Source of the DNA: Treponema brennaborense DSM 12168
Lineage (GTDB): Bacteria; Spirochaetota; Spirochaetia; Treponematales; Treponemataceae
Length of the DNA stretch: 64,000 nt
NCBI RefSeq assembly: GCF_000212415.1
Contig: NC_015500.1
Span: forward strand, 248,001 to 312,000
Reading direction: 5' to 3'
Shown here: positions 35,666 to 44,800 of the stretch, piece after piece
Position numbering within the stretch: the stretch's first letter is position 1
Layout of the letters: each line of letters starts with the position of its first letter
The notes under the pieces: model-generated
Told to the model about the DNA's origin: nothing
What the model saw: only the letters and a program-made list of their open reading frames with translations
The model's database searches: none
Translations under genes and position numbers: made by a program

Positions 35666-36613
35666 TCAGCGAATGGATTGCAGCGCCGCTTTAAGCCGCG
35701 CCGCGCTCGCTTCGAGTGCCGTCTGTTCTTCGGCCGGCAGCGGGTTTTCAATGACGCGTTCGGCTCCGTTTCTGCCGACGACGCACGGAACGCTCAGACA
35801 GACGTCGTTCAGGCCGAACTCGCCGTCCAGTTCCGTCGAAACCGACAGTATGCTGCGTTCGTTCCGTAAAATGGCGCCGGCAATGCGCGTCAGCGCCAAC
35901 CCGACGGCGTAATACGTTGCGCCTTTATAGTCTATGATGTGGTACGCCGAATTCCGCACTTCTTCGAGTATTTTTTCCCTGCTGAAGTCGAATCCGGATG
36001 CGCATTTGCCGTCTTCACAGTACGCGTCGACGCGCTGCCCGGCGATCGAAGTCATGGACCAGGCCGCGAATTCGCTGTCGCCGTGTTCGCCGAGAATATA
36101 GCCGTGGATATTGCGCGCGTCCACGCCGCATTCCCTGCTGAGCGCGTACCGGAAGCGGGCGGTGTCGAGCACGGTTCCCGACCCGACGACGCGGTTCCGC
36201 CCCCAGCCGGACGCTTCGCGCGCGATTTTGGTGAGTACGTCGACCGGGTTGCTGACGACGAGCATGACGCCGTTACAGCCGCTGCGGGCGATATCCGAAG
36301 CGATGGCGGCGATAATGCCCGCGTTGCGTTTCAGTAAATCGATGCGCGTTTCACCGGGCTGCTGTTTTGCGCCCGCGGTGATAACGACGATATCGCTGTC
36401 GGCGTAATCCGCTGCGCCGCCGGCGTGTATGTCCACTTGCTGAAGGAACGGCTGTCCCTGAACCAAGTCGAGCGCCTGTCCTTTCGCAAAATTTTCATTC
36501 ATATCGGTGATTGCGATTTCATCGGCAAGTCCGCTCTGTGCGAGTGCGTATGCGAACGTTGAACCGACTGCTCCCGCGCCCACGATAGTAACTTTTCGCT
36601 TTTTTTCATCCAT
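35666..36613 (-). CDS. ldh: L-lactate dehydrogenase
   Basis: 315 residues. NAD-binding GAGAVGS near residue 12, specificity loop GAKQQPGETRIDLL with Gln where malate dehydrogenases have Arg, active-site Arg/Asp in GTVLDTARFR, and catalytic His in GEHGDSEFAAWS. It reduces pyruvate to L-lactate, reoxidising NADH in fermentation. The ATG at 36613 has a GGGGG site 8 nt upstream; a TTG two codons earlier is less likely. It appears to be a single-gene unit. Confidence 0.93.
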   Translation of the reverse strand: MDEKKRKVTIVGAGAVGSTFAYALAQSGLADEIAITDMNENFAKGQALDLVQGQPFLQQVDIHAGGAADYADSDIVVITAGAKQQPGETRIDLLKRNAGIIAAIASDIARSGCNGVMLVVSNPVDVLTKIAREASGWGRNRVVGSGTVLDTARFRYALSRECGVDARNIHGYILGEHGDSEFAAWSMTSIAGQRVDAYCEDGKCASGFDFSREKILEEVRNSAYHIIDYKGATYYAVGLALTRIAGAILRNERSILSVSTELDGEFGLNDVCLSVPCVVGRNGAERVIENPLPAEEQTALEASAARLKAALQSIR

Positions 36614-36670
36614 TTTCAATGCCCCCTGCTATAAATATAAGCGTTTTACTGGGAAATGGCAAATGGCGGC

Positions 36671-36703
36671 GGCACATGCGGGCGCTATGGCACATGCGGG
36701 CGC
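36671..36703. repeat. 15-bp direct repeat, period 18
   Basis: GGCACATGCGGGCGC at 36671-36685 and 36689-36703, upstream of ldh. Part of the general enrichment of short repeats between genes. Confidence 0.75.
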
Positions 36704-36779
36704 CATCGGCATCCGGAACATGCGGATGGTGTTTACGCACGGCCGATGTTTTTGTGCCGAACGGATGTTCACCGTTTTT

Positions 36780-37925
36780 TCATTCAGACACCGTGTAACG
36801 GCATTTTCCGTATTGCTTCGATTTATAGAGGGCCGCGTCGGCACGTGTATACAGATCTTCGTAAAATCTGCTGCGGTCGTCGTGTGAAAAAGCGATTCCT
36901 ATGCTGCACGAAACGGCGACCGTTTTTCCGCCTTCCGTAACTGCCGGCGGAAAATTGCGGATAATGCGATCGGCCGCTTCCCGTGCGTCGTTTGGATCGG
37001 CAACGCAGGGCATGAATATCAGAAACTCGTCTCCTCCGAGCCGGGAAACGCAATCTTCCGGGCGGAACAGCGCCAAAAGATCCGCGGCGAGCTGTTTCAG
37101 CAATTCGTCGCCCGTATTGTGGCCGAACGTATCGTTTACGCCTTTGAAATTATCTATGTCCAAAATGAACAGCGCGTGCAGTCCGGCGTTTGAGGTAAAG
37201 GTGTTTATATATCGTTCAGCCGCCCGTCTGTTTTTCAGCTGTGTCAGACTGTCCATGTCGCGCTGCCGGATAAGCTCCGCAGTTATTTTGATTTCCGTGA
37301 TTTTCATGCGTGAAAAATACGTATTGATAAAAATTCCGCAGTATAAAATGAACAGATTTTCAATACACAGAGCTGCAAGGGTGTATTTATCCAAAGTCTG
37401 AAAAAATACTGTTTCCAATATGTCGATTGACAGTAAAATTGCCAATAATATCGCGTAGGAGACGGGACTGGTGATTAAAGACATCGATGCGATAAGCATT
37501 GCGAACAATACCGGCAGAAATCCGAGAAAATCATCGAAAAGGGTGAATTGCAAATATGTGATAATGAAAAATTGGGCAATGTTGAACAATCCGAAGCATT
37601 TGACGCGGGTAAGCGTTGCCGGCGGCTTGTGTTGGATTACGACGTATAGTATGCATGAAAATGCGGATTCCGCGATTCCCAAATAAATACCGGCATTTAT
37701 CCGGTGATATACGAGGTAATACAACAAAAAGAAAATAAAATTGAACGCGCCGTATATTTTTACAATGAAATGGATAAAATTTTCCTGTAAGCGAAGGGAT
37801 TCTCTTATGATGTCGTCCATGTAGCGTTCGTAATCCTGCTTCGGTATTTTCTCGAAATTCGGCGATGTTAATGTGGTAAAAAAGCGGACTATTTGGGGAA
37901 TCCGCCGTCTACGGTTGTTGCTCAT
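36780..37925 (-). CDS. Membrane-anchored diguanylate cyclase
   Basis: 381 residues: an N-terminal half with five or six hydrophobic helices (about 50-205), then GGDEF (about 215-381) with intact RLGGDEF, metal Asp in FILDIDNFKGVND, and the FGHNTGDELLK helix. No recognised sensor fold. It should synthesise c-di-GMP from two GTP; no RxxD inhibitory site is obvious. Start ATG 37925 has GAGAG upstream. It and the GGDEF protein at 11365-13788 give two cyclases in this window, with no EAL domain seen. Confidence 0.88.
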   Translation of the reverse strand: MSNNRRRRIPQIVRFFTTLTSPNFEKIPKQDYERYMDDIIRESLRLQENFIHFIVKIYGAFNFIFFLLYYLVYHRINAGIYLGIAESAFSCILYVVIQHKPPATLTRVKCFGLFNIAQFFIITYLQFTLFDDFLGFLPVLFAMLIASMSLITSPVSYAILLAILLSIDILETVFFQTLDKYTLAALCIENLFILYCGIFINTYFSRMKITEIKITAELIRQRDMDSLTQLKNRRAAERYINTFTSNAGLHALFILDIDNFKGVNDTFGHNTGDELLKQLAADLLALFRPEDCVSRLGGDEFLIFMPCVADPNDAREAADRIIRNFPPAVTEGGKTVAVSCSIGIAFSHDDRSRFYEDLYTRADAALYKSKQYGKCRYTVSE

Positions 37926-38145
37926 ACGGGGCTCTCTCAAGAAATGGTCTATGTATTATTGATATATAATAATAAAAATATTTCTCCGTGTACAGAGAGT
38001 AATATAATACGATTTTGTGCGGATGTCAGGTGAATCGCGGTGTTTGCCGATACCTGCGCGCGAGGTCAGCGTGCGGCGCTGCGAACCGCCGCGCTGCAAC
38101 GTAGCCAAATGACTGGTGCGAACTGCGGCCGGTTGCCGGTTTCCG

Positions 38146-39675
38146 TTATTTTCCCAGACAGAAATTTGAAAACACTGTGTCCAGAATGTCGTCGGGGGTA
38201 ACGGCGCCGGTAATTTCGCCTAACGCGTCGAGCGCGTCTTCCATATCCTGCGCGACGGCGTCCAGCGGATAGTTTTGCCGTGCGGCGAGCAGTGCGTGCC
38301 GCACCGAGTCGAGTGCGTCCTGCGCGCATTGTTTCTGCCGCGCGGAACCGAGTCCCGGCTGTTCGCGGTCGGTCGAGGCGGCGGCAGTGAGACAAGCCTT
38401 TATCGCTTTGGTCAGAGCCGCCGTTCCGCTGCCCGTCTTGGCGCTCAGCCGCACCGCTGCGGCGGGACTGAACGAGCCGAGTGCCGCGTTGGAGGTGAAA
38501 TCCTCGGCGGTGGTACTGCCGGCGCTATTGAAGGCGGCAGTGTGCCGCGTAGCGGCGTCGGTGTTCATAGTGGCGGTGTTCATCGTGGCGGCGTGCATAG
38601 CGGCGGAATCGCCCGATTCGGACAGCTTATCGCATTTGTTCAATATCAAAATGAGCGGCGTGCGGACGTTCGGTGCCGCAGCGAACGCCGTAAGAAACGA
38701 TTCGTCTTCATCGGTAATGCCTTCGACTGCGTCGACCACGTATAAAATCAAATCCGCGTCTTTTGTCAGATCGAAGGTGCGGCGCACGCCGCTTTGCTCG
38801 ACGACGTCGTCCGTTTCGCGCAGTCCGGCCGTGTCGAACAGACGGGCGGGAATGCCTCCGAACGACGCCCAGCTTTCAAGCCAATCGCGCGTGGTACCGT
38901 GTATGTCCGACACGATGGCGCGTTCTTCTTTGAGCAGCATATTGAACAGGCTCGATTTGCCTGCGTTCGTTCTGCCGCACAGGACGACGCGCGCTCCGTC
39001 CTGATATAATTTTTCGCTTGCCCATGAGCTGCACAGCGACGCCAGTTCCGTTTCCACCCGGCGCAGCCGCGTGTCGTCGAAGGCGTCGGCAATCGTTTCT
39101 TCGTCTTCGGGATATTCGATTTCGGCCTCAACCGAAGCGAGCGTGGCGACGAGTTCTTTTTTTACCGCCGAGATTTCATCGTACAGGCTGCCGGCGAGTC
39201 TGCCCGCGGCTCTCCCGCGCGACTCGTCGGTTTTCGCGCTGATGATTTCGTGTACGGCTTCGGCGCGGGTCAGGTCGGCTTTGCCGTTTATGAACGCACG
39301 GAACGTAAACTCGCCGTGCTGCGCCGCGCGGAATCCGTTTTCGGTAAGCAGCCGGTATATTCCGGTAACGATCGCGGGGCCGCCGTGGCAGCAGATTTCG
39401 GCCATGTCTTCACCGGTAAAACTTTTGGGCGCGCGGAATACTGATATCAGCACTTCGTCTATACGGCGCACACCGCCGCCCGCCGGATCCACGATCCAGC
39501 CGTACACGAGCGTGTTTCCCGCTGCGTTCCGCAATGCTTCGGGGCGAGAAAACAGCGCCGCAACAAGTTCTATGCAGCCCTTTCCCGACGTTCTGATAAT
39601 GCCGAGCGCTGCGGGTGCGATCGCCGTCGCGACGGCCGCGATCGGTTCTTCCGGGGTGTATCCGTTCGTATCCAT
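38146..39675 (-). CDS. mnmE: tRNA modification GTPase MnmE
   Basis: 509 residues: N-terminal tetrahydrofolate-binding domain (1-120, IAAVATAIAPAALGIIRTSG), helical domain, inserted G domain with GRTNAGKSSLFN, DTAGLRETDD and NKCD, and the C-terminal FCLGK cysteine motif. With MnmG it installs the cmnm5 group on U34 of tRNAs. In the G domain, after NKCDKLSESGDSA, an insertion of about 40 residues (356-398) contains HAATMNTATMNTDAATRH-type repeats; the DNA has three 15-bp units at 38561-38605. The insertion precedes the SAKTGSG (G5-like) segment, so folding is kept. Confidence 0.93.
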   Translation of the reverse strand: MDTNGYTPEEPIAAVATAIAPAALGIIRTSGKGCIELVAALFSRPEALRNAAGNTLVYGWIVDPAGGGVRRIDEVLISVFRAPKSFTGEDMAEICCHGGPAIVTGIYRLLTENGFRAAQHGEFTFRAFINGKADLTRAEAVHEIISAKTDESRGRAAGRLAGSLYDEISAVKKELVATLASVEAEIEYPEDEETIADAFDDTRLRRVETELASLCSSWASEKLYQDGARVVLCGRTNAGKSSLFNMLLKEERAIVSDIHGTTRDWLESWASFGGIPARLFDTAGLRETDDVVEQSGVRRTFDLTKDADLILYVVDAVEGITDEDESFLTAFAAAPNVRTPLILILNKCDKLSESGDSAAMHAATMNTATMNTDAATRHTAAFNSAGSTTAEDFTSNAALGSFSPAAAVRLSAKTGSGTAALTKAIKACLTAAASTDREQPGLGSARQKQCAQDALDSVRHALLAARQNYPLDAVAQDMEDALDALGEITGAVTPDDILDTVFSNFCLGK

Positions 39676-39691
39676 ACCAGTGTTATCTCCG

Positions 39692-40771
39692 TTATATATC
39701 CGATTCGCCGGATCCGTCCGCTTGCGGCCGATCCTGTTCCGGTGTGGAATCCCGTTTCGGCGGCTGCGCCAAATTGAACTTCAGAAACAGCAGCGGACTG
39801 AGAAACGAAATTGCGAATCCGGCGCCGCCGTAACGTATGAAGCGGCACAAGGCGTAATACGTGCTTTCTTTGCTGCCTGCGTCGATGACGCCGAACAGCA
39901 CGGTCAATCCGGCGAATATGCCTGTACTGACGGCCGCGCCCGTTACCATGCGCAGAATCTTTTGCGTAAACGTTCCCGTTCGGGCGTCGAACCCGCCCCG
40001 TTCGCACAGCAGCACGTATCCGGCGGTAAAGCCGAACAGAAGGCCGGGCAGGGACGTGTCGCGCGCAGAAAACGTGTTCAGTGCGAAGCATACGAGCGCC
40101 GCCGTCAGCAGTTTGACGCTTCGCGGTGCCCGATTCAGCAGTTTCGCCGCGTCGTCCCAAAAAAGCAGTACGGCGAGTGCGGTCAGAAAACCGAATATCA
40201 AACCGATCAGAACGTCCGTCGGGTAATGTACGCCCAAATACATACGGGTAAAGCCGATCAGCAGCGGTACGCCCGCGGACAGCAGCAGTGCGCAAACGCG
40301 CGCGCCGGTAGTGCGGGTGCTTCCGGCGGTACGGGCATCCCCGGCGGTACGAGTAGTTTCGGTACTGCGGGTGCTTCCAGCGGTACGGGCATCCCCGGCG
40401 GTTCGCGTGTACCGGAACGAATGCATGAAAACCGGCCAGAAAGAAGCGGCGCCCTGCGCGTGACCCGACGGCGTTGAAAATCCCGTTTCTTTCATGATAA
40501 ATACCGACGGATCGCGCTGATACGGGCGCGGTACGCACAGCGTTTCTTTAATCGCTGCGTTCAGCGCTCCCGAAAAGATGACGACCGTTCCCAATTTGAA
40601 GCCTTTTTTCGTATCGATGCACCAGAACGTGACCATCAGAAAAAAAAGGTAAAACGCCGGTGCGCCGAAGAACGTAATTCCCCGCACGGCGGCCGTCAGA
40701 AACGGCGACTGCACGCGCTGGATTGCGGTAATGACCGAGATTCCCCAGTCGTATACGTTTTCAAGGTTCAT
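39692..40771 (-). CDS. PAP2-superfamily membrane phosphatase
   Basis: 359 residues, about six to eight membrane helices. Motif 1 KETLCVPRP, motif 2 PSGH, motif 3 TRMYLGVHYPTD are all present (the usual SR is TR). Such enzymes dephosphorylate lipid phosphates or undecaprenyl diphosphate at the membrane. Between motifs 2 and 3, about residues 123-153, sits a hydrophilic insertion of TAGDARTAGSTR-like repeats; the DNA shows a 54-bp period (40312-40348, 40366-40402). The protein ends with a charged tail. Its ATG has GGAGG upstream and overlaps the end of the DUF4015 gene by 11 nt, so the two are coupled. Confidence 0.85.
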   Translation of the reverse strand: MNLENVYDWGISVITAIQRVQSPFLTAAVRGITFFGAPAFYLFFLMVTFWCIDTKKGFKLGTVVIFSGALNAAIKETLCVPRPYQRDPSVFIMKETGFSTPSGHAQGAASFWPVFMHSFRYTRTAGDARTAGSTRSTETTRTAGDARTAGSTRTTGARVCALLLSAGVPLLIGFTRMYLGVHYPTDVLIGLIFGFLTALAVLLFWDDAAKLLNRAPRSVKLLTAALVCFALNTFSARDTSLPGLLFGFTAGYVLLCERGGFDARTGTFTQKILRMVTGAAVSTGIFAGLTVLFGVIDAGSKESTYYALCRFIRYGGAGFAISFLSPLLFLKFNLAQPPKRDSTPEQDRPQADGSGESDI

Positions 40772-43094
40772 CGTGAACTGCCTCCGTCGTGCGCTGCGGC
40801 GCACGGGATTCACCGGCTGCGTCGAACGTACCGGTGAGTGCGGGTTTTCTGAACTCGGAACCGGCTTCGGCGGCGTTCCAGGGATACGGAGTATCGTCGG
40901 CAATATCGGGTCGGATATCGTCGAACCGGCCGGTATTGTTCCAATACATGTATCCGCGGTTTACCGAATCGCGCGTTCCGAATATTTGGCGCTGCACGTA
41001 ATCCGCGTTGTAATAGGCGCGGTCGTACGACACGCCGATGTAAAAGGCCTGCGCCCAGGGGCGTATGACGCTCCGGTTGCGCGCGATCACCGAGTTGCGG
41101 TACGTACCGAAAAAGTATATCCGGTACGGCCGTTCTGCTGCCGGTGCGTGTGCCAAAAAAGTCTGCTCGAAGTGGCTCGGATAGAACATGGGACAAATGA
41201 CGTCGACGTATTCGGACAGCAGCTCGACGTCCTGTCCGGTGCGCGCGCCGCTGCGGTACCAACCGTTCGCGCCGTAAATGTCGATTCCGATAGGTGCCTG
41301 AATGTTTTTGCGCGCGTACGATAGGAAGGAAATGAGCGCGCTTTCTTTGTCCATTCCGCGGTCCTGCCAGCGGTACGAAGCCTGTATCAGGTTGAGCCCG
41401 TCGGTGGGAAAGCGGATGTAATCGAACTGGATTTCGTCGAATCCGCGCGAAATGAGTTCTTTCGCGATGGCGACGTTGTACTCCCACACTTCGTGCGAAT
41501 ACGGGTCTACCCAGGCTTCGTCGTAATACGCCTGTTCCTGACCGGTAACGTTTCCTTCTTCGTCCGTAACGTCCTGCATACCGCGGGTTCCTATCCAGGG
41601 TTTGTTCAGCGTTTTGTTCCATACGGCGTATTTGCCGTTTGCGTATTGGGACAGATGTTTGTCTTTGAATACGACGATACGCGCGATAAGATACGTATCT
41701 TCGGCTTTGAATTTCTTTACGAACGCGTCGAGGTCGATCGCGTAGCGGCTGACGAATCCTTTCTGCATGACGAGCGGATCTTTTGCATCGTAACGGAGCA
41801 GTCCGTAATCGTCTTTCATGTCGATGACGACGCTGTTCAGTTCGTTTTCTTTGAGCGTTTTCAGTACGCCGTCCTGCCCTTCCTTTGTGCGTCCGACGTT
41901 CGCCGGTATGTATAACGACTTGATGTTTTTGAGCTGATCCGTTTCGTACGGCGTGAACACCCGATCCGGCTTGAGCAACCACAGTTCGTTCAGCAGCAGC
42001 CCCGTTTCAAATCCGCTCAAATTTTGGGGAATATACGCCGTGTAGACCGGTTCGGGAACGTGCATGAGCGACGCTTTCCACGACGCGTATTCGGCGGGAA
42101 TGCCCGCGTTCGTGCCGGAAGCGATGTTGAATAAATCCAGTTCGCCGGGTTTGGTGTACAGCAGGTTCGTTCCCGTCCAGAACAGTCCGTCGATCGTGTC
42201 GGCGGGTTCGGTTCCGTGATAGATGCGCACTCCGCGTTTTTTTGCCCAGTCGAGCCGGTAGAGGTTCGGTATGAACGTCTGCGACAAATACAGTTCCGTG
42301 TACGCCGCGCCCGCCGCGTCGGTTCTGACGATGGCGGTCATATCCGCAATTTCATCGGGATACGTTTGCGTCGGCATCGTGTCGAATCCCGCGGTGATAT
42401 CGACCCAGGCGGCTTTCGGCTTGTCGGGTTGAATATACGAAAGTCCGTAGATCGCATGGCTGAGAAAGACGGTCAGTTCCGTCTGATACGAGCCGTCGGC
42501 GTTTTTTTTGCCGGGAACGGGCATGTCCGCAACCGCGACCGCTTTTGCGCCGGCAGTTTTCGCGCTGAAACCGAGATCTTTCCAAGTCCGGCCGTTATCA
42601 CGGCTTAAAAACACGGTGTCGCTCGTTGTTGCCGCAAGAATATTCGGATTTTGGGGATGAACGGCGATGTCTTTGATTTCCTTCGGATGCCCGGCGAGTT
42701 TCGTCTGCGTACCGTCGTATTCTTTTACGATGAGTACCGGCAGTCCGTTTTCACTGCCGATCGGAATAAAATTGACGAGATCGGAACTTTTAAGCAGACC
42801 TTTGCCGGTCGCAAAGAACCATTGTTCGCTGCCCGCCGTTTCCGTGCGCAAAATTTGCGTCACCCTGCCTTCCGTCCAGAGCGGAACCGCCGTATCGTTG
42901 CCGATTATTTTGTATAAACCGCTTTCGGTTCCTGCAAGAATATATTGTATGTGATTCGATTCCTGCTGCGGCGGTAATTTGGCGGGCAGTTGGTAAAGGG
43001 GGCGTGATTCGGTTCGGGGCAGGTCGCCGGCTTGCTGTGCCGGCAGTATTGCTGCGGTAATGCAGGAAAATAGAAAAAAAGCAAATTTGTACAT
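40761..43094 (-). CDS. DUF4015 putative glycoside hydrolase with N-terminal propeller-like region
   Basis: 777 residues with a signal peptide (AILPAQQ). About 50-320 contain BNR/Asp-box-like repeats (LSRDNGRTWKDLGF; FFATGKGLLKSS), suggesting a propeller. About 385-740 form a TIM-barrel of the DUF4015 family: SLYIPANVG, SVVIDMKDDYGLLRYD, AWVDPYSHEVWEYN, EIQFDYIRFPTDG, IGIDIYGANGWYRS, VDVICPMFYPSHFE. Carboxylates in DYIRFP and DIYG may be catalytic. It is likely periplasmic or surface-exposed and acts on a polysaccharide. It follows the MocR-like gene by 23 nt. Confidence 0.8.
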   Translation of the reverse strand: MYKFAFFLFSCITAAILPAQQAGDLPRTESRPLYQLPAKLPPQQESNHIQYILAGTESGLYKIIGNDTAVPLWTEGRVTQILRTETAGSEQWFFATGKGLLKSSDLVNFIPIGSENGLPVLIVKEYDGTQTKLAGHPKEIKDIAVHPQNPNILAATTSDTVFLSRDNGRTWKDLGFSAKTAGAKAVAVADMPVPGKKNADGSYQTELTVFLSHAIYGLSYIQPDKPKAAWVDITAGFDTMPTQTYPDEIADMTAIVRTDAAGAAYTELYLSQTFIPNLYRLDWAKKRGVRIYHGTEPADTIDGLFWTGTNLLYTKPGELDLFNIASGTNAGIPAEYASWKASLMHVPEPVYTAYIPQNLSGFETGLLLNELWLLKPDRVFTPYETDQLKNIKSLYIPANVGRTKEGQDGVLKTLKENELNSVVIDMKDDYGLLRYDAKDPLVMQKGFVSRYAIDLDAFVKKFKAEDTYLIARIVVFKDKHLSQYANGKYAVWNKTLNKPWIGTRGMQDVTDEEGNVTGQEQAYYDEAWVDPYSHEVWEYNVAIAKELISRGFDEIQFDYIRFPTDGLNLIQASYRWQDRGMDKESALISFLSYARKNIQAPIGIDIYGANGWYRSGARTGQDVELLSEYVDVICPMFYPSHFEQTFLAHAPAAERPYRIYFFGTYRNSVIARNRSVIRPWAQAFYIGVSYDRAYYNADYVQRQIFGTRDSVNRGYMYWNNTGRFDDIRPDIADDTPYPWNAAEAGSEFRKPALTGTFDAAGESRAPQRTTEAVHDEP

Positions 43095-43117
43095 ATGGTG
43101 ATTATCGGTTTTTTTAC

Positions 43118-44671
43118 CTACTCCTCAAGCGGAATTGTGCTGCGCGTCTGCAAATAAACGGCCGCAGCCGTACGTGCGGCGAATCTGCACTCGTCTTCGG
43201 TCAAAAAGGGATACTTTACGATAAACGCAACGGTTTGCGTTTGCCCCTCAGTTTGCGTTTGCCTCGTGGCAACGGTTTGCGGCTTCTCGGCGATCTGCGG
43301 CTGTCCCGCGGCGTTCCGAACCGTCTGCACGAGTTGCGCCGTTATGCCGTTGCGGCGCAGCTGTTCGGCAAAACGTTCCGCGTTTACCGGCTCGGGCAAT
43401 TCGACAAGAAAATGCGTTCCCGTTTTGCCCCCGATGATTACAGCGCCGGGCATCTCCCGTTCAAACTGCGCCGTGCAAAACGCCCGCCGCTGCCTGTTGA
43501 ATTTGCGCGCCCGCGCGGCCAGTTTTTCCGCGTGCCCGTCTTTCAGAAACGCCGTAACGGCGCGCTGTTCCAGCAGCGGCACGGTGCACGAATAATAGGA
43601 AAACTGTCTGCGGAACAGATGCACCAGCTGCGGCGGCAGCACCAGATACGCGGTCTGCATCGACGGTACGGTCATTTGTGCGAACGTGCCGAAATATAAC
43701 ACTCGCCCTTGACTGTCCATGCTTTGCAGTGCGGCCGGCTGTGCCGCCGCGTAGTAATAGTCGCTGTCGTAACTGTCTTCTATAATATATCTGTTCGGCG
43801 TTTTATACGCCCAGCGCAGCAATTCCGCTTTCCGTTCAAGATTCATGGAACTTCCCGTCGGAAATTGATGCGCGGGAGTTACGCACACGATATCCGCGCC
43901 GGAGGAACCGAGAAGGTCGACGCTGATACCGTTCCCGTCAACCGGTATGCCGACGGTTCTGCCGTGCTGGTCTGCCGAAAACTCGGATTCGGCGGGAGTG
44001 AGCGCGTCGTCGAATATTTTCCTGATCGGATCGGAACCCGGTTCTTCCACTGCGTAAATCGACTGCCGGCCGGTTCGCGCCTGCAGGATGCGCACCGCGG
44101 TTTGCAGCACGTATTCCGTTCCGGCGCCGATAAGTATTTGGTCTTCCGAACAGACGACGCCCCGCCGGTCGCTCAAATATCGTGCGAGCGCGCGCCGAAG
44201 CTGCGGTTCTCCCGACGGATCGCCGCGTTTCAAATATATGTCGGTATCGGGATCGGCGAGCACCGCCCGGTATAATTTGCGCAGTACGCCGGCGGCGGCG
44301 CGTTCGGCAGCGGCCGTTCCCTCCGGTGTTCCGGTTGAAATGTCAAGCACCGCAGCCGCGGCGGCGTCCGGTGCGGCCGGATACACGAACGGTGCCCGGT
44401 CGGTCTGCGGAAAAACGAAATCGTTCGGAGTTGCGGTACGGAACCCGCTTCGGCTTTTTGCCGAAACGTATCCCTGCGCTTCAAGCAGCGCGTACGCGGC
44501 GGCGGCCGTGTTGCGGGAAACGTCCGCGAATCCGGCCAAGTCCCTGACGGACGGCAGGCGATCCGTTTTGGAAAACGCGCCGCTTCGTATCAAGGCGGCG
44601 AGATGCGCGCTCAATTGCCGGTACAGCGGTTCAGAGGAAGTGTGATCGTAAACGAATGCAGTCGGTAACAT
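43118..44671 (-). CDS. MocR-like regulator (GntR HTH + aminotransferase fold) without the PLP lysine
   Basis: 517 residues. GntR winged helix (about 5-75: EPLYRQLSAHLAALIRSGAFS, DRLPSVRDLAGFADVSRNTAAAAYALLEAQGY), then a fold-type I aminotransferase-like domain (about 105-510). The expected Schiff-base lysine in FSK is Gln332 (GTFAQMTVPSM), and the Arg of the usual LRxGY is missing (MQTAY). The cofactor Asp region (EDSYDSDYY) and HQFPTG remain. It may therefore respond to a ligand other than PLP aldimines, or bind PLP non-covalently. The C-terminal part has a Gln/Thr-rich repeat insertion (about 469-480; 18-bp DNA period at 43233-43263). Confidence 0.88.
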   Translation of the reverse strand: MLPTAFVYDHTSSEPLYRQLSAHLAALIRSGAFSKTDRLPSVRDLAGFADVSRNTAAAAYALLEAQGYVSAKSRSGFRTATPNDFVFPQTDRAPFVYPAAPDAAAAAVLDISTGTPEGTAAAERAAAGVLRKLYRAVLADPDTDIYLKRGDPSGEPQLRRALARYLSDRRGVVCSEDQILIGAGTEYVLQTAVRILQARTGRQSIYAVEEPGSDPIRKIFDDALTPAESEFSADQHGRTVGIPVDGNGISVDLLGSSGADIVCVTPAHQFPTGSSMNLERKAELLRWAYKTPNRYIIEDSYDSDYYYAAAQPAALQSMDSQGRVLYFGTFAQMTVPSMQTAYLVLPPQLVHLFRRQFSYYSCTVPLLEQRAVTAFLKDGHAEKLAARARKFNRQRRAFCTAQFEREMPGAVIIGGKTGTHFLVELPEPVNAERFAEQLRRNGITAQLVQTVRNAAGQPQIAEKPQTVATRQTQTEGQTQTVAFIVKYPFLTEDECRFAARTAAAVYLQTRSTIPLEE

Positions 44672-44800
44672 GGTCTAATCGGCTCCGTGGAATACTATAT
44701 ACTATCGCGCGCTCCGGTTCAAGAATACGGCCGCGCTGACCGGTACGCCGCGCCGGTGCACTATGTCAGTACGCCGTGCCGGTATACTGTGCCGGTACGA

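Noticed and set aside
44672-44800. Small RNA or tRNA in the mocR-apbE gap
   Set aside because: Only degenerate CCGGTACGCCG repeats are seen; no tRNA-like arms or anticodon loop.
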